Assembly: GCA_003564055.1 (NCBI GenBank)
Contig: PWSG01000261.1
Span: forward strand, 1 to 5,232
Direction: 5' to 3'
DNA: 5,232 nt
Source: Syntrophomonadaceae bacterium
GTDB lineage: Bacteria; Bacillota; Dethiobacteria; DTU022
The translations under genes and the position numbers were made by a program. Shown here one piece after another: positions 1-5,202 of this stretch. The notes under the pieces are model-generated. The model had not been told where the DNA came from, did not search any database, and was given only the letters and a program-made list of their open reading frames with translations. The number at the start of each line of letters is the position of its first letter. Within the stretch, counting starts at the first letter, position 1.

Positions 1-846
1 GATCTTAATGCTTCCACTAAAACATATTTAAAAGGCTTCGGTGATTTTCAGGCTGATAATATTTCAGGCAGCAATATCAATTTTGGTGTCCGTGAACATG
101 CCATGGGCGCTATTCTTTCCGGCCTCTCCCTGCATGGCGGCCTGAGGCCCTTTGGCTCTACTTTCCTGGTCTTTTTTGACTACATGAAGCCTGCTGTTAG
201 ATTAGCAGCGATGATGCAGCTGCCGGTTACTTTTGTTTATACTCATGACAGCGTTGCTGTCGGGGAAGATGGTCCGACCCATCAGCCGATTGAACATCTG
301 GCTAATCTGCGTTCCATCCCCCACATGCATGTGCTAAGACCGGCGGACGGGTCTGAAACTGCAGCTGCCTGGCTGCATATACTGCAGCGTCGGTGTGGTC
401 CTTCAGCGTTGATCTTGTCACGTCAGAAGCTGCCCCGGCTGCCAAAAAGCGGCAAGGAGGCCCTGAAAGGCGGTTATGTTATCAGCACTGAAAGTGGCGA
501 TAAGCCTGATTTGCTTCTAATTGCAAGCGGTTCGGAAGTTGCCCCGGCCATGCAGGCACAGGAGAAATTGCAGGCTAAGGGGCATTCTGTACGCGTAATA
601 AGCATGGTTTGCAGGGAACTTTTCCTGGCCCAGGATGAAGCTTACCGCGAAGAAATTCTTCCTGCCGCTATTCAAAAGAGGCTGGTGATCGAAGCAGCCC
701 TGCCCATGGGGTGGGAAGTAATCGCCGGCCCAGGAGGAGCAGTTATGGGGCTTAATGATTTTGGCGCCTCCGCCCCGGGTGAACTGGTTTTAGAAAAGCG
801 GGGCATATGTGCGGAAAGCATCTATAAAAAGGCTTTGGAATTGTAA
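1..846 (+). CDS. tkt: Transketolase, C-terminal part (5' end cut by window edge)
   Basis: Transketolase is a thiamine-diphosphate enzyme that moves two-carbon ketol units between sugar phosphates in the cytosolic pentose phosphate pathway. The reading frame is open from base 1 and gives 281 residues, against about 660 for the whole protein, so the thiamine-pyrophosphate half lies outside the window. What remains is the pyrimidine-binding domain and the C-terminal domain. Family residues are present: the cofactor-activating Glu of GVREHAM (94-96), the His of THDS (244-246), the Asp and His of GEDGPTHQP (268-270 and 280-282) and the Arg of SRQ (421-423), which match yeast His469, Asp477, His481 and Arg528. 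The C-terminal GASAPGE motif is also there. The ATG at base 103 is internal, because the conserved Glu lies upstream of it. The TAA stop is 21 bases before the next gene, so the two are probably cotranscribed. Confidence 0.96.
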   Translation, partial: DLNASTKTYLKGFGDFQADNISGSNINFGVREHAMGAILSGLSLHGGLRPFGSTFLVFFDYMKPAVRLAAMMQLPVTFVYTHDSVAVGEDGPTHQPIEHLANLRSIPHMHVLRPADGSETAAAWLHILQRRCGPSALILSRQKLPRLPKSGKEALKGGYVISTESGDKPDLLLIASGSEVAPAMQAQEKLQAKGHSVRVISMVCRELFLAQDEAYREEILPAAIQKRLVIEAALPMGWEVIAGPGGAVMGLNDFGASAPGELVLEKRGICAESIYKKALEL

Positions 847-855
847 AAAAACGCT

Positions 856-861
856 GGGAGG
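856..861 (+). promoter_or_regulatory. Ribosome binding site fixing a TTG start
   Basis: GGGAGG lies 6 bases before the TTG at 868. It decides the start of the carboxypeptidase gene. The next in-frame ATG codons fall inside or after the signal peptide, which would destroy the export signal. Confidence 0.75.
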
Positions 862-867
862 TTATTC

Positions 868-1737
868 TTGATTTCTATTTTTATAAAAAGGAAGTTATAT
901 TTTGTTCTGACAATTTGTTTAAGCATGGTTGCTGCAGGATGTTATTACCTGCCTGTTGAAGAGCCTGCAGAACATGTACCTGAAGAACATTTTCAAGAAC
1001 TTAATGAAAGTCTTGAAGAATATGAAGCTCTACCTTCTCCATGTGAGCTTGAGGAGTCGGAAGATGAACCTGAAGAAATAGAAATGGAAGCTGAAGAAGA
1101 GAAGACAATTGCTAAAGATCCACCGGATGAACAGGACGAGCCTGGCGAGTATAAAGTAATTGCCGATGGCAGGAATCTTCTGGCCCTGGTAACTAAAGAA
1201 ACAAAGCTGAAAAGTGATTATGTGCCACCTGATTTAGAACCGATTCCTTCCTATATGAACCCTTCTTACAGCATGCAGCTTCGTTCTGAGGCTCTGAAGC
1301 ACTTAAAAGAGCTCTGGCAGGCTGCTGAAGAAGATGGTGTAACTTTAAGCATCCGTTCAGCATACCGCAGCTACGAAACTCAAAAATGGACATTTCAGGA
1401 TTTCGCCAGCAGGCATGGTGAGGAAGAAGCTAATCGCTTCAGTGCCCGCCCCGGCCAGTCCGAGCACCAGCTGGGCACAACGGTGGATTTTGGTGGCACT
1501 GCAGTAGATTTTTCTGCAGAATTTGCCAATACTGACCAGGGCAGGTGGCTGGCTGAAAATGCGCACCGTTTTGGTTTTGCCATGAGCTATCCTGAAGGTA
1601 AGGAGCATATTACCGGTTACATTTTTGAGCCCTGGCATTACCGCTATATCGGGGTTGACGCTGCACGGGAGTGGAAAGATTCAGGTAAAACCCTGCGTGA
1701 ATACCTGGAGACTAAGCCGCAGGAATTTGTTGAATAG
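868..1737 (+). CDS. VanY/LdcB-type (M15B) D-Ala-D-Ala carboxypeptidase lipoprotein
   Basis: Predicted zinc peptidase that trims the terminal D-alanine (or a related D-residue) from peptidoglycan stem peptides on the outer face of the membrane. Residues 1-25 form a lipoprotein signal: a basic start (KRK), a hydrophobic core and VAAGC, with Cys25 as the lipidation site. Residues 31-95 are a very acidic linker (about 29 of 65 are Glu or Asp) that probably spaces the enzyme from the membrane. The catalytic domain covers about 100-275 and holds the family signatures: SIRSAYRSYETQ (161-172), SEHQLGTTVD with zinc ligands His200 and Asp207, and EPWHYR with catalytic Glu254 and third zinc ligand His257. 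All expected active-site residues are present, so it should be active. It starts with TTG and follows transketolase closely, with no terminator between. Whether it acts on pentapeptide or tetrapeptide (LD-carboxypeptidase, LdcB-like) cannot be told from sequence alone. Confidence 0.9.
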   Translation: MISIFIKRKLYFVLTICLSMVAAGCYYLPVEEPAEHVPEEHFQELNESLEEYEALPSPCELEESEDEPEEIEMEAEEEKTIAKDPPDEQDEPGEYKVIADGRNLLALVTKETKLKSDYVPPDLEPIPSYMNPSYSMQLRSEALKHLKELWQAAEEDGVTLSIRSAYRSYETQKWTFQDFASRHGEEEANRFSARPGQSEHQLGTTVDFGGTAVDFSAEFANTDQGRWLAENAHRFGFAMSYPEGKEHITGYIFEPWHYRYIGVDAAREWKDSGKTLREYLETKPQEFVE

Positions 1738-1755
1738 AATAGTTTTACCAAGCCC

Positions 1756-1784
1756 TTGAAATATTAGGCAGCATGGCTTATTAT
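1756..1784 (+). promoter_or_regulatory. Sigma-A-type promoter for the DUF4870 gene
   Basis: TTGAAA (1756-1761) and TATTAT (1779-1784) are separated by 17 bases. Each box has one mismatch to the housekeeping consensus. The expected start point is near 1791, giving a leader of about 50 bases before the DUF4870 gene. The call rests on motif match and position only. Confidence 0.6.
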
Positions 1785-1798
1785 TAACCCCAGAGATA

Positions 1799-1810
1799 AA
1801 GTTTAAACTT
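1799..1810 (+). promoter_or_regulatory. Perfect 12-bp palindrome, possible operator
   Basis: AAGTTTAAACTT reads the same on both strands. It sits roughly 10-20 bases downstream of the predicted transcription start, where a dimeric repressor could act. No regulator is encoded nearby and AT-rich palindromes can arise by chance, so the operator role is a guess. Confidence 0.3.
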
Positions 1811-1843
1811 GCTAAAAGGCATTATTATATTGGAGGTTGCATG

Positions 1844-2203
1844 ATGACAGAAAAAATAGCTCTTACTCAGGATGACAAGACCTTCGGCATGCTTGCTCAT
1901 CTGGCAGCTCTGGTTCAATTCGTTGTTCCAACCTTTGGCAGCATTATTGGCCCCCTGGTGATCTGGTTAATTAAAAAAGATCAGTCTGACTGGGTCGACA
2001 GGCAGGGTAAAGAGGCTTTGAATTTTCAGCTGAGCATTGCCATTTACACAATTGTATCAATTATTCTGATTCCCATAATTATCGGGATTCCCCTATTAAT
2101 TGCTGTAGGAATCTTCTGGTTGGTAATGGTTATCATTGCCGCAGTCAATGTAAATGACGGTATAGATTATAAGTATCCACTCTGCATCCGTTTTCTTAAG
2201 TAA
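1844..2203 (+). CDS. Small DUF4870 (Tic20-like) membrane protein
   Basis: A protein of 119 residues (120 if the preceding ATG at 1841 is used). GGAGG at 1832-1836 is 4 bases from the first ATG and 7 from the second, so the second is preferred. It matches the DUF4870 family, whose function is unknown. It has a short polar N-terminus, the family's FGMLAHLAAL opening, a hydrophobic first segment (about residues 14-45), a polar loop with the typical WVDRQGKEALNFQ signature, two closely spaced hydrophobic segments (about 62-100), and the usual ending YPLCIRFLK. All hallmarks and the length fit an intact member of the inner-membrane family. It has its own likely promoter (1756-1784) and is followed by a hairpin, so it may be a single-gene transcript. 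No specific function is supported. Confidence 0.88.
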   Translation: MTEKIALTQDDKTFGMLAHLAALVQFVVPTFGSIIGPLVIWLIKKDQSDWVDRQGKEALNFQLSIAIYTIVSIILIPIIIGIPLLIAVGIFWLVMVIIAAVNVNDGIDYKYPLCIRFLK

Positions 2204-2233
2204 TCGAGATAATAACTGTTGTACTATTAATAA

Positions 2234-2267
2234 TAAGGGATAGGTTAAATATTAAACCTGTCCCTTA
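2234..2267 (+). terminator. Long hairpin after the DUF4870 gene, possible terminator
   Basis: Thirteen base pairs (2234-2246 with 2255-2267, one G-U pair) enclose an 8-base loop. The position, 30 bases after the stop codon, suits a terminator. However, the bases right after the stem are AGGTAACC rather than a T-run; T-runs appear only at 2282-2286 and 2299-2305. It may instead be an mRNA-stabilising stem or a protein-binding inverted repeat. Confidence 0.4.
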
Positions 2268-2365
2268 GGTAACCTTACAACTTTTTCATTAAGCCCGCTT
2301 TTTTTCCTGGTGGCCGATGCTAATAATTTATCGGACTGTTAATACTTAATCCGGTCAGCCTGGAT

Positions 2366-2372
2366 AAAGGAG
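2366..2372 (+). promoter_or_regulatory. Ribosome binding site of the radical SAM gene
   Basis: AAAGGAG lies 9 bases before the ATG at 2382 and supports that start. No convincing promoter was found in the 178-base gap before this gene; only an isolated AATAAT (2322-2327) without a good -35 box was seen. Confidence 0.7.
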
Positions 2373-2381
2373 CGATATAAA

Positions 2382-4163
2382 ATGGAAAAGATTGCTTTAA
2401 TTGAGCCGCAATCAAAAGAGGATCATGTTTACAAGCATGTCCGCATGCCCCGCCTCGGGTTGCCCACCCTGGGAACACAGCTTCAAAATGAAGGATTTCA
2501 GGTAAACTTTTACCTGGGTACCGGAGATTCCCTTCCCTGGCCAAAAATATTTGAAGCCGACCTGGTTGGCATTTCTACCACTACCGCCACCTGTCGGGAA
2601 GCTTACCAGATTGCCGGTTTGCTGAGAAGTAACGGCACACCTGTGGTTATCGGTGGAATACATGCTACCTTTTTACCCGATGAAGCCCTGCAGTTTGCAG
2701 ATTACATTGTGCAGGGAGAAGCCGAATACAGCTTTTTACCCCTTGTCCAGGCCATAGGAGCGGGAGAGGAGCCGCATGCTATTCCCGGCGTGGCGTACTG
2801 GAGAAATGGTGAAAAGGTATATAATCAAGGTCTTGAAGAGCGAATCGATATGGACAGCCTACCAATACCCGATATCACTTTACTTGAACACTCTGAAAAG
2901 ATGCGCAGTATTCCGGTAATGACATCAAGAGGCTGTCCTTTTAACTGCACTTTCTGCTGCGTTACCCAGATGTTTGGCAGACGCTACCGTTTTCGCTGTA
3001 CGGAAAGCATTTTAGAAGAGCTTACCCGTTACCCGGGCAGACATATATTTTTCTGTGACGATAATTTTACCGCTGATCCAAAACACAGCAAAGAATTGAT
3101 GAGAGAAATAATCAATCGGGACGAGATTAAGATAAAAGGCTGGGGCGCCCAGGTGCGGGCCGATGCTGCTTTTGATGACGAACTAATTGAACTGATGCGC
3201 CGTTCGGGCTGTAAAGTTGTTTACATCGGATTTGAGTCGATTAACCCGGAGACCTTAGAAGCATACAACAAGCAGCAGACCGCGGAAGAGATACGGGAAT
3301 CCGTTAAACGCTTCCACGAGCAGGGGATAAAAATCCACGGTATGTTTGTGTTCGGTGGCGATGCCGATACTGCCGAAACAATCAGGGAAACGGCTGATTT
3401 TGCTATCGAAGCGCGCATTGACACTGTTCAGTTTATGGTTCTGACCCCCATGCCGGGCACTCCTTTTTATGACCAGCTGGAAAAAGAGGACAGAATAATA
3501 ACCAGGGACTGGTCGCTTTATGACGGTCACCATGTTGTGATGAAGCCTGTTTTAATGTCACCTGAGGAACTGCAGGTTGAAACAGAGCAGGCTTTGAAAA
3601 AGTTTTATTCGCTTTCCAGGATCTTTAAAAATGTCAGCTTTACCGGGTGGTCTTCGGCGCTGTACAGGGTTCTTGCCTGGGGACTAATCAGGCATTTTAT
3701 CTGGAAAAACAGGGGCTATGAGCAGTTTCTAAAAAAACAGCTTCGGGTTAAACTTCAGCCTGCAACTTTATTATATTATTCGCTAAGCAGTCCTGGCAAA
3801 GGGAGGCCGCGCCCTGGATCAGCCTCTTCACTGCTAAAGATTTCACTTACCGAGCAAAAAGGAATCATCTATCTTAAGCTGCGTGGTTTGATCAGCACCC
3901 TTCATATAAAAGAGCTGCGAAAAACTTTACGCGGAAAGATACCCCAACGCTACGACCAGATAGTTGTTAATGCTGAAGGAGTGCGCTTTGCTTCAGAAAA
4001 AGCGGCAGCCGGTTTTGAAAGATACCTGCAAAAGCTTGGCTCCAGGGCTCGCCGCCTGCAGGTGGTCGCTGCTGCTGAAAAACAGGCCCGCTTACTGCTA
4101 AACATTAAAAAGAAAAACCGGATTAAACTGCCTCGTTTTGAGCTGCTGGTGCATAAACATTAA
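2382..4163 (+). CDS. B12-binding-domain radical SAM enzyme with C-terminal STAS-like domain
   Basis: Predicted cytosolic iron-sulfur enzyme that cleaves S-adenosylmethionine to start radical chemistry; the substrate is unknown. Residues 1-130 form a Rossmann-type domain like the cobalamin-binding domain of BchE-type enzymes (LGLPTLGTQL, VVIGGIHATFLP, VQGEAE), but the DxHxxG cobalt-ligand motif is missing, as is common in this class. Residues 175-400 are the radical SAM barrel: the cluster motif is C-x3-C-x2-C at Cys185, Cys189 and Cys192, followed by FFCDDNF (223-229), GFESINPETL (283-292), HGMFVFGGD (319-327) and LTPMPGTPFY (354-363). A helical segment (400-465) and a Gly/Pro/Ser linker (468-483) lead to residues 485-575, which look like a STAS fold: strand, helix, central strand IVVNAEGVRFAS, helix, strand. 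That tail is unusual for the family. It is followed by a tail-to-tail minus-strand gene whose stop overlaps its own by 3 bases. Confidence 0.92.
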   Translation: MEKIALIEPQSKEDHVYKHVRMPRLGLPTLGTQLQNEGFQVNFYLGTGDSLPWPKIFEADLVGISTTTATCREAYQIAGLLRSNGTPVVIGGIHATFLPDEALQFADYIVQGEAEYSFLPLVQAIGAGEEPHAIPGVAYWRNGEKVYNQGLEERIDMDSLPIPDITLLEHSEKMRSIPVMTSRGCPFNCTFCCVTQMFGRRYRFRCTESILEELTRYPGRHIFFCDDNFTADPKHSKELMREIINRDEIKIKGWGAQVRADAAFDDELIELMRRSGCKVVYIGFESINPETLEAYNKQQTAEEIRESVKRFHEQGIKIHGMFVFGGDADTAETIRETADFAIEARIDTVQFMVLTPMPGTPFYDQLEKEDRIITRDWSLYDGHHVVMKPVLMSPEELQVETEQALKKFYSLSRIFKNVSFTGWSSALYRVLAWGLIRHFIWKNRGYEQFLKKQLRVKLQPATLLYYSLSSPGKGRPRPGSASSLLKISLTEQKGIIYLKLRGLISTLHIKELRKTLRGKIPQRYDQIVVNAEGVRFASEKAAAGFERYLQKLGSRARRLQVVAAAEKQARLLLNIKKKNRIKLPRFELLVHKH

Positions 4164-4282
4164 AAATTCAGGAAGCCTGCTGCATATAAATATCCCAGGA
4201 TAAAAGCAGCCAGGCAAAATAACACGAATATTACACGGGTCGCTTTGCGGCCTTTTTTTCTTTTTTTAAGGTGACGCGCCAA
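4160..4282 (-). CDS. Hypothetical 40-residue single-pass membrane microprotein
   Basis: The minus strand reads from a TTG at 4282-4280 to a TAA at 4162-4160. The product has a strongly basic N-terminus (MARHLKKRKKGRKATR), one hydrophobic segment of about 20 residues (17-36, VIFVLFCLAAFILGYLYAAG) and a short tail ending FLNF. This is the positive-inside pattern of a small inner-membrane protein with its N-terminus in the cytoplasm. Support for a real gene is strong for its size: TAAGGAGG (4297-4290), a full Shine-Dalgarno match, stands 7 bases before the start, and an extended -10 box TGATATAAT lies just upstream. It converges on the radical SAM gene, sharing 3 bases at the stops. It matches no family I recognise, and its function is unknown. 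The alternative is chance, with the KKRKK codons being only the reverse of a terminator T-run, but the RBS, promoter and hydrophobic segment argue against that. Confidence 0.68.
   Translation of the reverse strand: MARHLKKRKKGRKATRVIFVLFCLAAFILGYLYAAGFLNF
4237..4267 (+). terminator. Intrinsic terminator after the radical SAM gene
   Basis: GGTCGC (4238-4243) pairs with GCGGCC (4247-4252), with one U-G pair and a TTT loop; a further G-U pair may extend the base. Seven T, one C and seven more T follow (4253-4267). It lies 74 bases after the radical SAM stop codon. The same bases on the minus strand encode the Lys/Arg stretch of the microprotein. Confidence 0.65.
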
Positions 4283-4289
4283 AAAAATG

Positions 4290-4297
4290 CCTCCTTA
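4290..4297 (-). promoter_or_regulatory. Consensus ribosome binding site of the microprotein gene
   Basis: Read on the minus strand this is TAAGGAGG, fully complementary to the 16S rRNA tail, 7 bases before the TTG at 4282. It is the strongest ribosome binding site in the window and has no plus-strand use. Confidence 0.7.
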
Positions 4298-4325
4298 ACA
4301 TTTTCTGCCTTGAAGATGTTATACT
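4295..4325 (+). promoter_or_regulatory. Promoter of the TtcA-like gene (extended -10)
   Basis: TTAACA (4295-4300) and TATACT (4320-4325) each have one mismatch to consensus. The spacer of 19 bases is long, but a TG one base before the -10 box (4317-4318) makes it an extended -10, which tolerates a poor spacing. The start point would be near 4332, giving a leader of about 39 bases. Confidence 0.5.
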
Positions 4326-4326
4326 G

Positions 4327-4335
4327 ATTATATCA
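4327..4335 (-). promoter_or_regulatory. Extended -10 promoter of the microprotein gene
   Basis: On the minus strand 4335-4327 reads TGATATAAT: a perfect TATAAT with the extended TG element. No good -35 box is seen at the right distance (around 4350-4355), which extended -10 promoters can do without. Transcription would begin near 4320, some 23 bases before the ribosome binding site. Confidence 0.55.
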
Positions 4336-4370
4336 TTCAACCTGCTAATACGTGAGAGGATATTTAATAA

Positions 4371-5090
4371 TTGCGGCGAAGCGATGGAAAATGGTTTTTA
4401 ACAAGGGTTAAAAGGACAATATACCGCTATAAAATGTTCGAAGCAGGTGATAGGGTTGCTGTCGGCATATCCGGAGGCAAGGATAGCGCTGCCCTGCTCT
4501 ATATTCTAAATCTCTTTAAACGACACGCCCCCTTTGATTTTTCAATTCAGGCGGTTTTTGTCGATTTGGGTTGGCCGGCCGATCTTGATCCTTTAAAGAG
4601 GCTTACCGAAAAACTTGCCATTGATCTTCATGTGGAGAAAACTGCAATTGCCAGGGTTGTTTTTGAACGAAGAAAAGAGAAAAACCCCTGTGCTCTCTGC
4701 GCCAACATGCGCCGCGGAGCCCTGCACCAGGCTGCTAAAAGCATGGGCTGCAGCAAAGTTGCTCTCGGCCATCACCTGGACGATGCCATCCAGACCTTTT
4801 TTATGAACCTGATTTATACCGGTCAGATGGGGACTTTCAAGCCTGTTACCTATCTTGATCGGATTGATCTGCACCTTGTCCGCCCCCTGGCCCAGCTTCC
4901 CGAAAGCACCCTGGCCAACCTGGTCAAGAGAGAAAACCTGCCCCTGTTTAAAAATCCCTGCCCTGTCAGCGGGAAAACCAAGCGCAAAGAAATGGCTGAG
5001 CTGGTTGAAGAGCTCTCCTCCCGCTACCCCGACCTGCGCGAAAAGTTTCGCTCCGCATTGGTCGATAGCCCTTATTGGCCTGACTTCTAA
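4371..5090 (+). CDS. TtcA-family PP-loop ATPase, probable tRNA 2-thiocytidine synthase
   Basis: Adenylating N-type ATP pyrophosphatase resembling TtcA, which puts sulfur on cytidine 32 of certain tRNAs using an iron-sulfur cluster. The ATP loop is SGGKDS (residues 34-39). The family's cysteine set is present: CxxC at Cys107 and Cys110 within PCALCANMRRG, and Cys197 in the NPCP motif, corresponding to the three cluster ligands of E. coli TtcA. GHHLDD (133-138) and LVRPL (169-173) also match. At 239 residues it is shorter than the 311-residue E. coli enzyme, mainly at the ends. The start is a TTG with AGAGGA (4355-4360) 10 bases upstream; the nearby ATG at 4384 is out of frame. It has its own promoter, back to back with that of the microprotein. 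TilS is less likely, since it lacks this cysteine set. The exact tRNA position modified in this host is not shown by sequence. Confidence 0.85.
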   Translation: MRRSDGKWFLTRVKRTIYRYKMFEAGDRVAVGISGGKDSAALLYILNLFKRHAPFDFSIQAVFVDLGWPADLDPLKRLTEKLAIDLHVEKTAIARVVFERRKEKNPCALCANMRRGALHQAAKSMGCSKVALGHHLDDAIQTFFMNLIYTGQMGTFKPVTYLDRIDLHLVRPLAQLPESTLANLVKRENLPLFKNPCPVSGKTKRKEMAELVEELSSRYPDLREKFRSALVDSPYWPDF

Positions 5091-5094
5091 AATT

Positions 5095-5100
5095 TATAAT
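5095..5100 (+). promoter_or_regulatory. Possible -10 box for the HdrB-like gene
   Basis: A perfect TATAAT sits in the AT-rich stretch right after the TtcA-like stop codon. The bases 17 upstream (TTATTG at 5072-5077) are a poor -35 box, and there is no TG extension. It could give a leader of about 95 bases, or be chance in AT-rich DNA. No intrinsic terminator is visible here, so read-through from the upstream gene is also possible. Confidence 0.25.
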
Positions 5101-5184
5101 AATTATTTTAAAAATTAAAAAGGTGTTTCCTGTGCTCCTGGCGAAAATATTTTGGTAGTTTCTAAAACCAAAACCTGCCCAATT

Positions 5185-5193
5185 TAGGAGGTG
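5185..5193 (+). promoter_or_regulatory. Ribosome binding site of the HdrB-like gene
   Basis: TAGGAGGTG lies 9 bases before the GTG at 5203. The in-frame GTG at 5191-5193 is part of this site and so cannot be the start. Confidence 0.65.
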
Positions 5194-5202
5194 CGCTTAA
5201 AG

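Noticed and set aside
103..105. ATG as the start of the transketolase reading frame
   Set aside because: The frame is open to base 1 and encodes conserved transketolase sequence, including the cofactor-binding Glu at 94-96, so the gene simply begins before the window.
1193..1638. Overlapping minus-strand open frames inside the carboxypeptidase gene
   Set aside because: They lie opposite conserved catalytic-domain codons, have no ribosome binding site and resemble no protein family.
1750..1779. AAGCC/GGCTT inverted repeat as a terminator of the carboxypeptidase gene
   Set aside because: Only 5 bp with a 20-base loop and no T-run; it overlaps the promoter boxes instead.
2314..2353. Small stems (CCGAT/ATCGG and CGGA/TCCG) in the radical SAM leader as a riboswitch, such as a cobalamin one
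   Set aside because: The region is too short and has no recognisable B12-box or other conserved riboswitch core; the stems are short and imperfect.
2320..2663. Minus-strand open frames over the start of the radical SAM gene
   Set aside because: Antisense to a conserved domain, with no plausible start signal; treated as shadows.
3221..3533. Two minus-strand open frames inside the radical SAM barrel
   Set aside because: Opposite well-conserved motifs (GFESINPETL, HGMFVFGG), with no independent support.
4106..4125. T-rich stretch on the minus strand as a terminator for the microprotein gene
   Set aside because: It lies inside radical SAM codons for KKKNR and no stable stem precedes it.
4384..4386. 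ATG as an alternative start of the TtcA-like gene
   Set aside because: It is one base out of frame with the PP-loop protein; the TTG at 4371 has the ribosome binding site.
4593..5118. Open frames in other frames and on the minus strand inside the TtcA-like gene
   Set aside because: They overlap the PP-loop protein's conserved cysteine and GHHLDD regions and lack start signals or family resemblance.
5191..5193. GTG as the HdrB-like start
   Set aside because: It forms part of the Shine-Dalgarno sequence itself, so a ribosome could not use it with this site.
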